Positions 1 through 10,071 of a stretch of 48,228 bases of DNA are shown piece by piece (positions within the stretch are counted from its first letter, which is position 1; each line of letters opens with the position of its first letter). This DNA is from Podochytrium sp. JEL0797 (Eukaryota; Chytridiomycota; Chytridiomycetes; Chytridiales; Chytriomycetaceae): NCBI GenBank assembly GCA_027596195.1, contig JADGJG010000084.1:1-48228 (forward strand), written 5' to 3'. The notes beneath the pieces are model-generated. The model did no database searches and was not told the origin of the DNA. It was given only the letters and a program-made list of their open reading frames with translations. Both the position numbers and the translations under genes were made by a program.

Positions 1-3000
1 CTCTGACTCCCGCTAACACCATGTAAGTAAGGCTAACATTTCGGCAATCCCCCCCCCCCCCCCCTCCCGACGCATTGCCTCAAACCTGCGAAAATTTCGG
101 ATTCGCTCCAAAAACGCGTTCTTTCTTCTTGCATCCCAATTGAGTCGAGTGATAGTGTTCGGCTTTGATTTGGGAGCATTCTCCAAGACATTTCTTGAGC
201 GCGACCTTAGAAAAAAATTCGCGATCGACCGTTTCGAAACATCATGACTTTTAAAGGCCTCATATTCCTGCGTATTTACTTTCGAAATATTCTTTTTTCG
301 CCAGGGATTTGAGCAGCTCTGGCACAACCTCTCTTCCCGATTCCATCTGCACTCTTCCGGCCCTTGAATACTTGTGAGATCACCTTTTTACATTTCTTCG
401 TCACCCCCCCTTTCCTTTCTTTCTCTCGTTTTTCTAAAACCGTAATCCCATGGCAGGAATGTGGGAACAGGAGCCAACCAAGTGGCCCCCTATGTCAATG
501 ACTTTTCTGCACATGGTTTACCAGCCTGTCTGGGCTCCATGACAACTCTCCGTACTCTGTAAGTTGATTGAGTCTAAAACAATGGGTCGGAATGAGGCTT
601 TAAATATCAACCTCTGAAAACCGCTAGAATTGTGAGCAGCATTGGCTTAACAAGTTTCTCCCCTTCACTCTGCACACTGCAACTTGCAACTCTGTATGTG
701 AAAATATCGAATTCGTTTGTTCTTCTAATAACTAACAACACACAAAATGGGTGCAGTACGATTGGAACAGAGCTTGGTTTATCAGCTCCATATGCCAATG
801 ACTTTTCGGCTGCTGGAATTCCAGCATGTATTGGCTCAATGACAACTCTACAGACGTTGTAAGTGTAATGTGAAACAAAGAAAGCAACCAACTAATATAA
901 GGAATTGGGAAAATCAGGGATGTGATGAGTGCTGGATTGACATCCATTCCTCAAGCGATCTGCTCATTGCACTTGCAAACTCTGTTAGTCAAAATCAATT
1001 TTGGACTGTGTATGTGAACTAAAAATAAATACATTTAGAAACATTGGGACCAACCCAGGTCAAGTGGCCCCATATGTCAACAACTTTTCATCAGGATTGC
1101 CAGCCTGTTTGGCCGACATGACTTCTCTCACAAATTTGTAAGAAGTTGGTCCAACCTCCTGTTTGATTGCTCACAGCTGCTCAACTAGGAACATCCAAAG
1201 CACGTCCCTGAGAAATCCTGCTGCAAATATGTTCCAACACCTCACTTCTTTGTCATCGTTGATACTGGGCTACAACTCCTTGTCTGAGTTTCCAACCAGC
1301 TTGACTTACACTGGGACAACTCTAGATCATTTGTATGGTTCTCTTTCTGTTAATTGAAAGTAACAAAAAAATCGAACAGAGAATTGCAAGGAAATTCCTT
1401 GACAAGCACTCTCACAGACACTCAATGGGCCTCTTTCTCTGCACTTACTTACTTGTGAGTATTTTTCACCACTCACCCCTCTCTCTGCACTCATCACTTT
1501 CTCCAATCAGGGATTTGCATCAGAACCAAATCACTGGAGCTGTTACTTTTCTTCCTTCTCTTCCCCTGCTTTCCTATGTCGATCTCAGCTCAAATCAATA
1601 TACTGGAGAGATTCCTGCCAATTTGGGATCTTTGGGATCTTTAAGCACTTTGTGAGTTTCTTATTTTCCTCTCTCCAGTCTTCCCCCCTTTGCTTTGATT
1701 TCTTCTGTTATTTATTCCAAATAAATCAATAGGAACTTGAACTCCAATAACATCACAGGAGCGATTCCTGTTTCTATTGCAAACTGCACTGCCCTTGTTA
1801 CTCTGTTGAGTTTGAATTGTCTTACCATTATTGCACAATCTCATCCCATTGTTTTTCCAGCAATGTTGGAGCAAACCAGCTATTTGGACCACTTCCGTAT
1901 CTTACAAATGCACCAAACCTCCAGTCTGTAATTCTTGGGAGCAATCAATTCGTTGGAACTATTGGAGACGTGTGGTCACTCTTTCCTGAGTTGCAACTAG
2001 TGTTTGTTATTCAAAACTGATGTTTTTCATCAACTTATCACACTATGATTCATATTCAACAGAGATATGTCTAACAATAAGCTGACTGGTCCTGTTCCCT
2101 CCTCATTGCTTGGAAACTTGCCTCAGATACAGTCAATGTAAACGGTTTTTTCCTTGTTGAAAAAAAATGTGTGAACTGAATTGGTTTTATATATAGAGAC
2201 TTGAGCTCCAACTTTTTGACTGGAACAGTTCCTGATGGAAATCCAGGGCTCCTTCGACTCCAAATAATGTAAACACATTTTCCTTCCCTTGTCCCGACAC
2301 TGAATACTTTCCCACTTGTTTGTCTAGAAACTTGGCCAACAATCAGCTAACAGGTCCAATTCCTGCATCATTTGGAAATTTACCCAGCTTGGGATTTATG
2401 TAAGTTGCACACATTTTTTTGTCCATGTATTTATTTTGTTGATGTATGTCATCAGAAAACTGGGGGGCAACAATCTTAATGGTGGTATTCCAGACACATT
2501 TGTGTCTTTGACGATGCTGCAAACACTGTAAGCAAACTAGATATTGAGAGCCAAAATCTTACGGGGATTTTTAGAGCTCTGGATAACAACAAGCTGACTG
2601 GACCCATCCCTGCTTCCATGGCTAGCCAATTGGGCTACAATAACCTAATTTCAACTTTGTAAGTCTCATTACTGTTATAATTTGGTATTTATTGTTGATT
2701 TTGTGGCCCAACACAGCACATTGAGCAACAACCAGTTTTCGGGCCCAATTCCTTCTTGGATCTTTGAAAAGCATGTTATGAATTTGTAAGAGACCCTTGT
2801 TTTTTTTAATGGGTGGTATTAATGCAATGGGAAAAAACAGGGACCTCTCCTTCAACAGCTTCACAGGATTGATTCCATCCAATATTGGAGATGACACATT
2901 TGGTCCTTCTGGTCTTAACAAATTGTATGATTTATGTTTTGTGTGTTGGCTCACCCCATTCTTGTTTGATTTGTGTATCCTAAACATATTCATAGAAATT

Positions 3001-4017
3001 TGCAAGCCAATTTCTTGAATGGATCAGTTCCATCAAACGTACTTGCCGCATTTGATAGCAGGTGTGTGTGTGTGGTGGTGGGTGGGTGGGGGGGGGGGGC
3101 ATCGTCAACCTTTGAAATTTGTTTTTGTTCCACACAGCTTCTTTTCTGAAAACTGTTTTACGAATCCGGGACTCATTATCCGCAGCAACTGTGGAGGGTC
3201 ATATATGGATGGTGTGCTGATTGGGGAGTTGTTTCCTTCAATAACTTTGAAGGGTCCCAATCGAGCAAACTACCAGCTCAATGGACAAGTCATTAGTTTG
3301 TAAGAAATAATTGATTCTCGATTCTCCCATTGAAACTCTGACACAATTCAATAGGAAAGTGGATGATGCACACTTGGGTGGCACAATTCCGACTCAGCTT
3401 GCAGAGTTCACTGCCTTGAACTCATTGGACCTTTCGAACAATTATTATTCCGGAACAATCCCATATAATCTTGCAAGTTTGCCCCTCAAAACCTTGTAAG
3501 CTCACATCTTGGCTTTCTAAAATAATTCATTCGTTGTTTCTGATCGTTTCCACATCTCATTTTCAGAGGCCTCTTCAATAACACCCTTTACGGGACAGTC
3601 CCTGAACCTATCACCACACTCATCAACTCTGGGTCCCTCAATGCAAACTTGTCCCTCAACTGCCTCACGGGAGTTCCCAAACAAAAGCCTTTGTCAATTT
3701 GCAGCCAAATCCCTGGTTATACGGCTTATATGCAGCAGCATCAAGGAATCACCTGCAATTCCATCTATGTTCCATCCCTTGAGGCTGAATATCAGCAGTG
3801 GGTTGCGAGTGGAAAGAATGAGCCAGTAAATCAGATTCCAGGGGACCCGTTGGCCTCTGAGTATGATATTCAGGCATTTAATAAGTATGTGAGACTGAGG
3901 CAGGTGTGTGTGTTTGGCGATGGGACTGTGGGCGGTGTTCCGGTGCCGCTCGCGAAGAGAAGGGCGGGGAAGGGAGAAAGAATTATTGTTGGAGCTCGAA
4001 ACCGTTTGGTTCGTTGA
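1..4017 (+). CDS. Large plant-type leucine-rich-repeat protein, 5' end outside the window
   Basis: About 22 exons can be joined in one frame. The first is only its last 22 bases (1-22), and the visible part encodes about 789 residues. Most internal exons encode one LRR of the plant type (for example LANNQLTGPIPASFGNLPSL), and every internal intron except the one after 3061 falls after two bases of the codon ending the repeat (phase 2). Exons: 305-373, 457-558, 628-693, 757-858, 918-983, 1039-1137, 1189-1332, 1511-1651, 1733-1804, 1861-2001, 2063-2137, 2197-2268, 2328-2399, 2456-2527, 2575-2658, 2717-2785, 2841-2924, 2996-3061, 3138-3299, 3355-3495, 3567-4017. The early exons alternate between two repeat types. 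A Cys-bearing cap follows at 3138-3299, then two more LRRs and a C-terminal module shared with the LRR gene at 5655-7664. There is no kinase domain and no obvious membrane segment. It is probably extracellular or cell-surface; the ligand is unknown. Confidence 0.85.
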
Positions 4018-4111
4018 GAGCAGGGAGAGAGAAAGCGTTCAGTTATTTTCTTTCTTTTTCCTTTCTTTCTCTTTTATCTTAATTTGAAAAAAAAAGAAAT
4101 TCACAAAAACA

Positions 4112-5574
4112 ATGTCGGACCTCGCGCTCTCCACTCCCGCGACTGCCACACCCACCTCCGAATCCGCGCCCGCGCCTGGCGGCCACACCTTCGTGGACGG
4201 CGAGCGCATCTTGTGCTTCCACGGTCCGCTGTTGTACGAGGCCAAGGTTTAGAGGGGCTGTTTTTTTGTTTTCACGCTTGGACTGAACACCGGGTTTGAC
4301 AGGTCCTCAAAACGGAAGCCAAGGCGGACGGAAGCTCGCAATACTTTATCCATTACAAGGGCTGGAACCCAAAGTGAGTGTATTGCCAACGATTACTTTT
4401 TTTTTGTTTGCCGCCTAAACACCCGCCCCTCCTCGCAGGTGGGACGAATGGGTGCCCGAGTCGCGCACGCTCAAACACAACGAACAGAACCTGAAGCGCC
4501 AGGCGGACCTGAATTCCATCAAGTCGAAGAAGCGGGCTCAGCATGCTGCGGGCGGAGGCAGCAGCGGCGGGGCCGGCGAGAAGAAGGAGGACCCAAAGAA
4601 GAGGCAGCGTGAAGCGGGAGAGAAGGTATGTGGAATGCGTGAAGGAGGGCGCTGGTGTTGAGTGACTCCTTGTCAAATTCGCAGGAGGAGGAGTATCTCA
4701 AGAGGCCGGAAGTCAAGATTCCTATCCCAGAATCGCTCAAAATCCAGCTCGTGGATGATTGGGAGAGTGTCACAAAGAACCAAAAGGTGGGGGGCGTTTT
4801 TTGTTTCCGTTGCGTTTTGTTTCTGATTGCCCTCGCCGAACTGTTTGCTTTGCAGCTCGTCTCTCTGCCAAGAACTCCAAACGTTTCTCAAATCTTAAAG
4901 CTATATAAGGAATCGGCTCTGAAGAAAGTTGCGAACGACGCGTACGTTATTTGTTTTCGTTTCGAGTGGCGGCGTTGTGCGAGCGCTCTGAACCGTTGCA
5001 AACGCCCGCATTCGCACTTCCTGACCAACTATCACGTGTTTCCAGCCATCAGGAAGACGTTCTGGAGGAGCTCGTCAACGGAATCAAATCGTACTTTGAC
5101 AAAGCGCTCGGAAACATTCTGCTCTACCGATTCGAAAGACAGCAATACATCGAATTGAAGAAGAAGTTTGGTGAAAAGGATATGAGCGATGTGTATGGAG
5201 CGGAGCACTTGCTGCGGTTGTTTGGTGAGGCCTTTTGAAGTTTTTTTCTTCTCCGTTTGAAACTGAAACGACTGATTCAGTGCAATTGCCTCAACTCATC
5301 GCACACACGAACATGGACCAGGAAACTATTGTAACCCTGAAGGATCATTTTGTTGATTTCTTGACGTGAGTTTTTTTGGTACGACTGGCACGGCTTTTTT
5401 TTTGGCTCAGCATTCTGTTTTGCAGCTACATGGAGGCCAATGCTCCGCAGCTGTTCCTGCAGAACTACGAAAACGCTTCGCCAGCATATGGTATGCTCGT
5501 AATTTTTTTGTTATAGACTTCGCCTGATTCCCTCCTTCTTTCTACTAGTTTCTGCGACCAAAAGCATTGTCTAA
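4112..5574 (+). CDS. EAF3: MRG15/Eaf3-type chromodomain MRG protein
   Basis: Nine exons (4112-4246, 4303-4373, 4439-4625, 4685-4786, 4856-4941, 5046-5224, 5281-5365, 5426-5490, 5549-5574) encode about 311 residues, the usual size for the family. The N-terminal chromo-barrel has the hallmarks ERILCFHGPLLYEAK, then HYKGWNPKWDEWV. A Lys-rich linker follows, then an MRG domain beginning VKIPIPESLKIQLVDDWE, with the conserved YGAEHLLRLFVQLPQLI and a C-terminal helix ending in SPAYVSATKSIV. In known members the chromo-barrel binds methylated H3K36 and the MRG domain docks into the NuA4 acetyltransferase and Rpd3S-type deacetylase complexes in the nucleus. The gene lies between two LRR paralogs on the same strand and has no evident functional link to them. 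The last exon is only 26 nt. Confidence 0.95.
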
Positions 5575-5654
5575 ATCCTATGGAATTGCGAGATGGGGCT
5601 TCTGTTCTCTAGTTTTTTTGCTTAATAAATTTGCGGGATTTGTCTGATTTTTTC

Positions 5655-7664
5655 ATGAGCGATTGCGACACCTTGAACAACCTCCTTCCAGGGCTTTCGA
5701 ACATATTGACGAACTGTTCAAATGAAGAATATCTGACTCTCGGTATGAATCGCCAGATCACGAGCATGTGAGCGCGCGTTTTGGCATTGTGGATCTCGCG
5801 AAACCTCTCGGAATCTGATGATGCGGAATTCTTTTCAGATCTTTAAGTAATATGGGTCTTACTGGAAAAATACCCATTGGATTTGGTCAATTAACTGGCC
5901 TTGTGGATCTGTGAGTTAGTTGACACGCGTTTGGCCACCATAAGTCTGATGATGAATGATTCAGTGATCTGTCCGCGAATTCATTCACCGGCGATATTCC
6001 GATAGACCTCTGCAATCTAACAAGTCTTGCAACCTTGTGAGTGCTCAAGAAGTCTTTGATTCTCGATCCTCAAAATATTCTCAGGTCGCTGTCAAGCAAC
6101 TTATTGAATGGCCAAATTCCGACATGCCTGGCAACAATGACTGTGTTGAATACGTTGAGTTTGGATGCGAATCATTTCTCCGGATCCATTCCAACAGTTT
6201 TGGCAAAGATTCCGAACCTCGCGCGCTTGTGAGTCGACTTTTTTTCGAAACCCATGCGTCGCGAAATGGCTCATCTTGTTCGTAGAAATTTGAGTCGAAA
6301 CTTGTTCTCAAACTCCATTCCGGACTCTTTTGGGGATTTTGCGCAGAATTTGCTCTATTTGTGAGTTGTTTTTTAATCGATTCTTTTTTAAACTCGCGTC
6401 TCGACAGGGATCTTCACAAAAACAGACTCTCGGGTCAGATTCCCAGCAATTTAGATAGCTTGTTTTTGAATTATTTTGATGCGAGCTTCAATCATCTCAC
6501 GGGAGACGTATTCTCTTGCGCCAATATGCTTTATGGCTGCTCTTTTGTGGATCTGTCTCATAACCTTCTCAACAATACCGTTCCGCAAGCTTTGATAGCG
6601 AGATTTGGGGCGAACCGGTTCGCACAAGGCTCGTCCGGAACCTTGAACGTAGAAATCATGCAGAACAACGGCGGAACAAGCTTGTCATCGATTAGATATG
6701 CGGCAAGTGCAACTGCGAGCACTACTACAATCTCGAATCCTTCCTCGATCCCTGCGAACGCAACAGCGAACTCAACCATAGCAGGAAGTCCCTCTTCCGC
6801 ATCAGTTGCCACGTCAGATTCTATGAATGCAACAATTAGTGCCAATGCAACGGAAAGCGCGTCTTATATGCCCATGTTGACGTATTCTTCGACCCCAACG
6901 GCCGCACCCGACACAAAAGAAACACTTCCAACACAGACTTCATCATTCTCCAATACATCCCTGTCCACAACCACGAATCCGGACTGCGCTGTTGTGGAAG
7001 CCGCGTTTCCAGTCGTTGATTTCGGACTTGAATGCAGCAACCAAACGCTGGTCCAATACGCGAGCAAAAATCGAAGGTCATCCTATTTGAGAATCGTTGG
7101 GCTGAATATGGCCAACATGCATCTCGACGGTCCCATTCCACCCATTTTGGGAAATCTTGCAGCCCTGACCACTCTTGATTTGTCTGGGAATCAATTCGTT
7201 GGTCCCATTCCTTCAACATTTGCGAATATGCAGTCTTTGTCAAACCTGTGAGTTGTTGAAATATGGCTCATGCCGCGTTTTGTGGTTTCTCTTTGAGACT
7301 GAGAATCGTGAACCAGAAATCTCGCCGACACTCTTGTTAGCGGGCCAATTCCTGTAGCATTGCAAGTCGTTCTCACCAGAAACCACGCCGTTATGTAAGT
7401 TGACATCCCTCTTCGTGCAAGCTTCTGACCGTTTTCAAAAGTGTCGTGGGTTCTGCGATTATTCAAAATCAGGCTGACCCCGAGAGCGTCGTTGAATGCC
7501 AAGATATAATCAATCCAAAGTATGAGGCAATGTATCAGAACGATGTTGCGGCCGGTTTTGATTTCCGGCAGCTGAACCAGGATTCCAATAATCCGTTTGC
7601 CGCGGAATACGATCAAGCGGCGTACGCTTACTACGCGAAATTGCGAAGGAAGTGTAAAAATTGA
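5655..7664 (+). CDS. LRR protein with Ser/Thr/Asn-rich spacer and duplicated cap
   Basis: Eight exons (5655-5767, 5839-5910, 5965-6036, 6085-6228, 6286-6360, 6408-7247, 7317-7394, 7442-7664) encode about 538 residues. The order is: N-terminal Cys cap (DCDTLNNLLPGL...NCSN), about seven plant-type LRRs, a spacer of about 100 residues very rich in Ser, Thr, Ala and Asn with many N-x-S/T sites, a second Cys cap (DCAVVEAAFPVVDFGLECSN), further LRRs, and a C-terminal module. Introns are phase 2 at the same LRR position as in the gene at 1-4017, so the two are paralogs. The many glycosylation sites suggest a secreted or wall protein, but the chosen start gives no signal peptide and the preceding gene ends only 80 bases upstream. 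The start is therefore uncertain. AATAAA follows at 7674. Confidence 0.85.
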
Positions 7665-7673
7665 GAAGATGAA

Positions 7674-7679
7674 AATAAA
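7674..7679 (+). terminator. Polyadenylation signal AATAAA of the second LRR gene
   Basis: A canonical AATAAA lies nine bases after the TGA stop at 7662-7664, followed by a short spacer before the next gene. It is consistent with a very short 3' UTR. Confidence 0.5.
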
Positions 7680-7791
7680 GAAGGCGGGATTAGTTATCGT
7701 CGTCGCTGGAGGCATTTAATTGTTTGGGATAATAAATTCGGGGGGTTCTTGGGACCGCTGTTTCTTTCGGACAAAAAACACCCGCAAAAAC

Positions 7792-8206
7792 ATGGACGCC
7801 AACGCCAACACCACCACCAAAACCACCACAGCCACCACCAGCAACCTGCCCGCAAAACACCCCTTCTTCAAGCAGGGCGGCGGAAAGGGCGCCTTCCTCT
7901 CGCCGACTGACCAGATCCAGTCGCCGGCAACAAAGAAGATCGAGTCCAAGAGGAAGCATCTGATGACTGGGTGCGTATATCATGTATCGGGGCGGTTGTA
8001 GTGATCCGAATGCGTTGCGGGTTGAGTGTCCTTCGATGCGAGAGAGTCGTCGAAGCAATCCTTTGGCCTTTTTTTCGAATCTCTCCACACATTTCCGCCT
8101 CTCTTGATCATCATCGCGTCTCTAACCTCTCTTTCTCTTTTGCAGCATCAAACCAAAGAACCTGGGCGCCAAACTCTTTGAGACTGCAAACGAGGCCGCC
8201 GAATAA
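7792..8206 (+). CDS. Small Spo12-like protein, tentative
   Basis: Two exons (7792-7970 and 8146-8206), joined by a phase-2 intron with GTGCGT donor and TTTTGCAG acceptor, encode about 79 residues. The N-terminus is a Thr/Asn-rich low-complexity run, then FFKQGGGKGAF, then the core LSPTDQIQSPATKKIESKRK, and the C-terminus reads GIKPKNLGAKLFETANEAAE. The core, with its SP-x-T-K-K pattern and basic stretch, resembles the short conserved motif of fungal Spo12 proteins, which act in mitotic exit. That match is from memory and the protein is too short to be certain. The TP/SP sites would suit CDK phosphorylation. The stop codon lies inside an AATAAA. Confidence 0.6.
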
Positions 8207-8340
8207 ATCAATCGAATCACGATCGATTCACACGCTTCCTTAAAACGCGTTCCACACACATTATCCACATCCCACATTGGTGTAATAAAACATTTGAAAA
8301 CACGCGTTTTTATTTATTTTCCAATTTTTTTTAAGTCCTT

Positions 8341-9858
8341 TCACATGAAATTCTTTCTCATGTAAGACGTCACAACATCGAACGTGACCAACAAGATTCC
8401 ACCTCCGGGTCCGAGTCTCAGCACCTTCGGGACAAATCTGAGAAAGTGGGATGAGCATTCATTGGATTCCTGTCAATTCTTACCCTTTGTACAAAGCAGT
8501 AAACCCTTCCTCGCGAACAATCGTGACCACGGCTGGGACGGCCCAGTTGTACTTGAACGGAGCCGCAATCTGGCCCTGCACGCGCGACTTGACAACATCA
8601 AACGGAGTGTTGAGAATCGTGCCGACGGTGCCTCCAATCGTTCCCGCAGCCATGTTGTTCAACATCTTGGCTTCCTTCGATTCAGCTTTCGGCAACACGG
8701 AACGAACGTATCTGTAAAGATGAAAAAAAATTATCAGCTTCTGTTCGACGGAGGGTTCTCGCCATCCCCCCCCCCCCCCCCCTCATATTCCACACTTCCG
8801 AAACCAACCAAATGAGAAAAGGAAACTCAACTGAATACACCCAAAGTATCCTGCGTTCCACAACACGTGTCTCAACGCCGTTGCTTCAATCCCTCTCCAG
8901 AACCCACTGAACCCTTCGGCGGCCCAGATTTTCTGCACACAGTCTCCCGTCGATTTGTAGAGTCCAACCTGATGCGCGATTTTAGTTAATGCTTGGATTT
9001 CAGAAAACGTGTTGACTTGCTCTTTTTTTCCAGAGCAAGGATTCGGAATAAAAGAAAGCCTTACATTCCGCTTATCCTGCAACCGAATCTTGATCAACTC
9101 AGGACTCACAACCACCACACTCTCCGTCAACCCAGCACTCATTCCCGTGAGGATCGCGAGGGTCTGCGAATCCGAGACATGCGGTTTGAACAAGCGCGTG
9201 TATTCCTCGTTGGCCGTGAATTTGATGGCGCGTTTGGGCGCCTCAACCATGATGGGGGGCAGGATCCCCCGGTATAAAGCTCCGAAACCTTCTTGTTTGA
9301 TGATTTTCGTGAAGGCGTCGCCGAGGTTTTTGTAGGCGTTTTCGGCACCCGTGACTTGGAGTTGGAATCTGGAAACGTGCGGTGGGGGAGGTTGAGTTGG
9401 TTCAACTGGCTGGGAGGGGAGAGGGGGGTTGCAAGCCAGGCGCGAAAAGGGGGGATTGGAGTATCGCAAATTTACCTCGTCTTAACGACATCCAACGGAT
9501 AACACACGAGGATTTCAGTCACGCCAGCAATCGCACCGGCGGTCACGTTCATCCACAACGGGAGGGGTTTCTCGGCGGCTATATCGGAAACAAGATCAAA
9601 AGTGTCGAGGTTTAGAAATCGGTCGAGCCAGAACGTTGGGGGTGCGGAGGGGGAAAGGGCTCGAGCGTCATGAACACTATCGAAACGTGGGATGAGATGG
9701 CCGAGGGTGGCGGGGTTATCTATCATTACCCATTCGACAGATTTGACAGAGATTTTTCGAAGGACCCGCGTGCACGCCTTCATCGACGGAGCCACGGAGC
9801 CACAGCCCCCGAAAAATTGAACGGAATGCACGAGGGCCATAAGACACAAGGGGCACAT
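8341..9858 (-). CDS. ODC1: Mitochondrial 2-oxodicarboxylate carrier (SLC25A21/ODC type)
   Basis: Exons read leftward: about 9578-9476, 9368-9065, 8968-8832, 8711-8484 and 8437-8341. The three mitochondrial-carrier repeats each carry a recognisable signature: YPLDVVKTRFQLQ, SPELIKIRLQDKR and TPFDVVKSRVQGQ. Repeat-end motifs GFGALYRG, GFSGFWRG and GFTALYKG are present. The run EAPKRAIKFTANEEY and the ending GFVPKVLRLGPGGGILL point to the 2-oxodicarboxylate (2-oxoadipate/2-oxoglutarate) subfamily of the inner membrane. It fits at least 289 residues. The N-terminus is unresolved: the frame stays open upstream to 9858, but those residues do not look like the family, and an intron ending near 9579 is likely. 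A run of 17 C lies in the intron at 8766-8782. Confidence 0.9.
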
Positions 9859-10071
9859 CGAGAGACGCGTGCATTCCGTCGTTGTCGTGTTAGGAAAGAT
9901 GGGGTTATGGCATGATGTTTAAACCGCTTGCGATAAATGTGTTGGGGAGTGCTGGTCATTGTTGTCTTGAAGGCAGAGTCGGTCTTTGGCGCAAATTCAA
10001 AAAAGTAAGCGGCAAAACAAAACACTTTCAAATATGCTTGAACACGGCATTGAGAATTATATTTCAATCTA

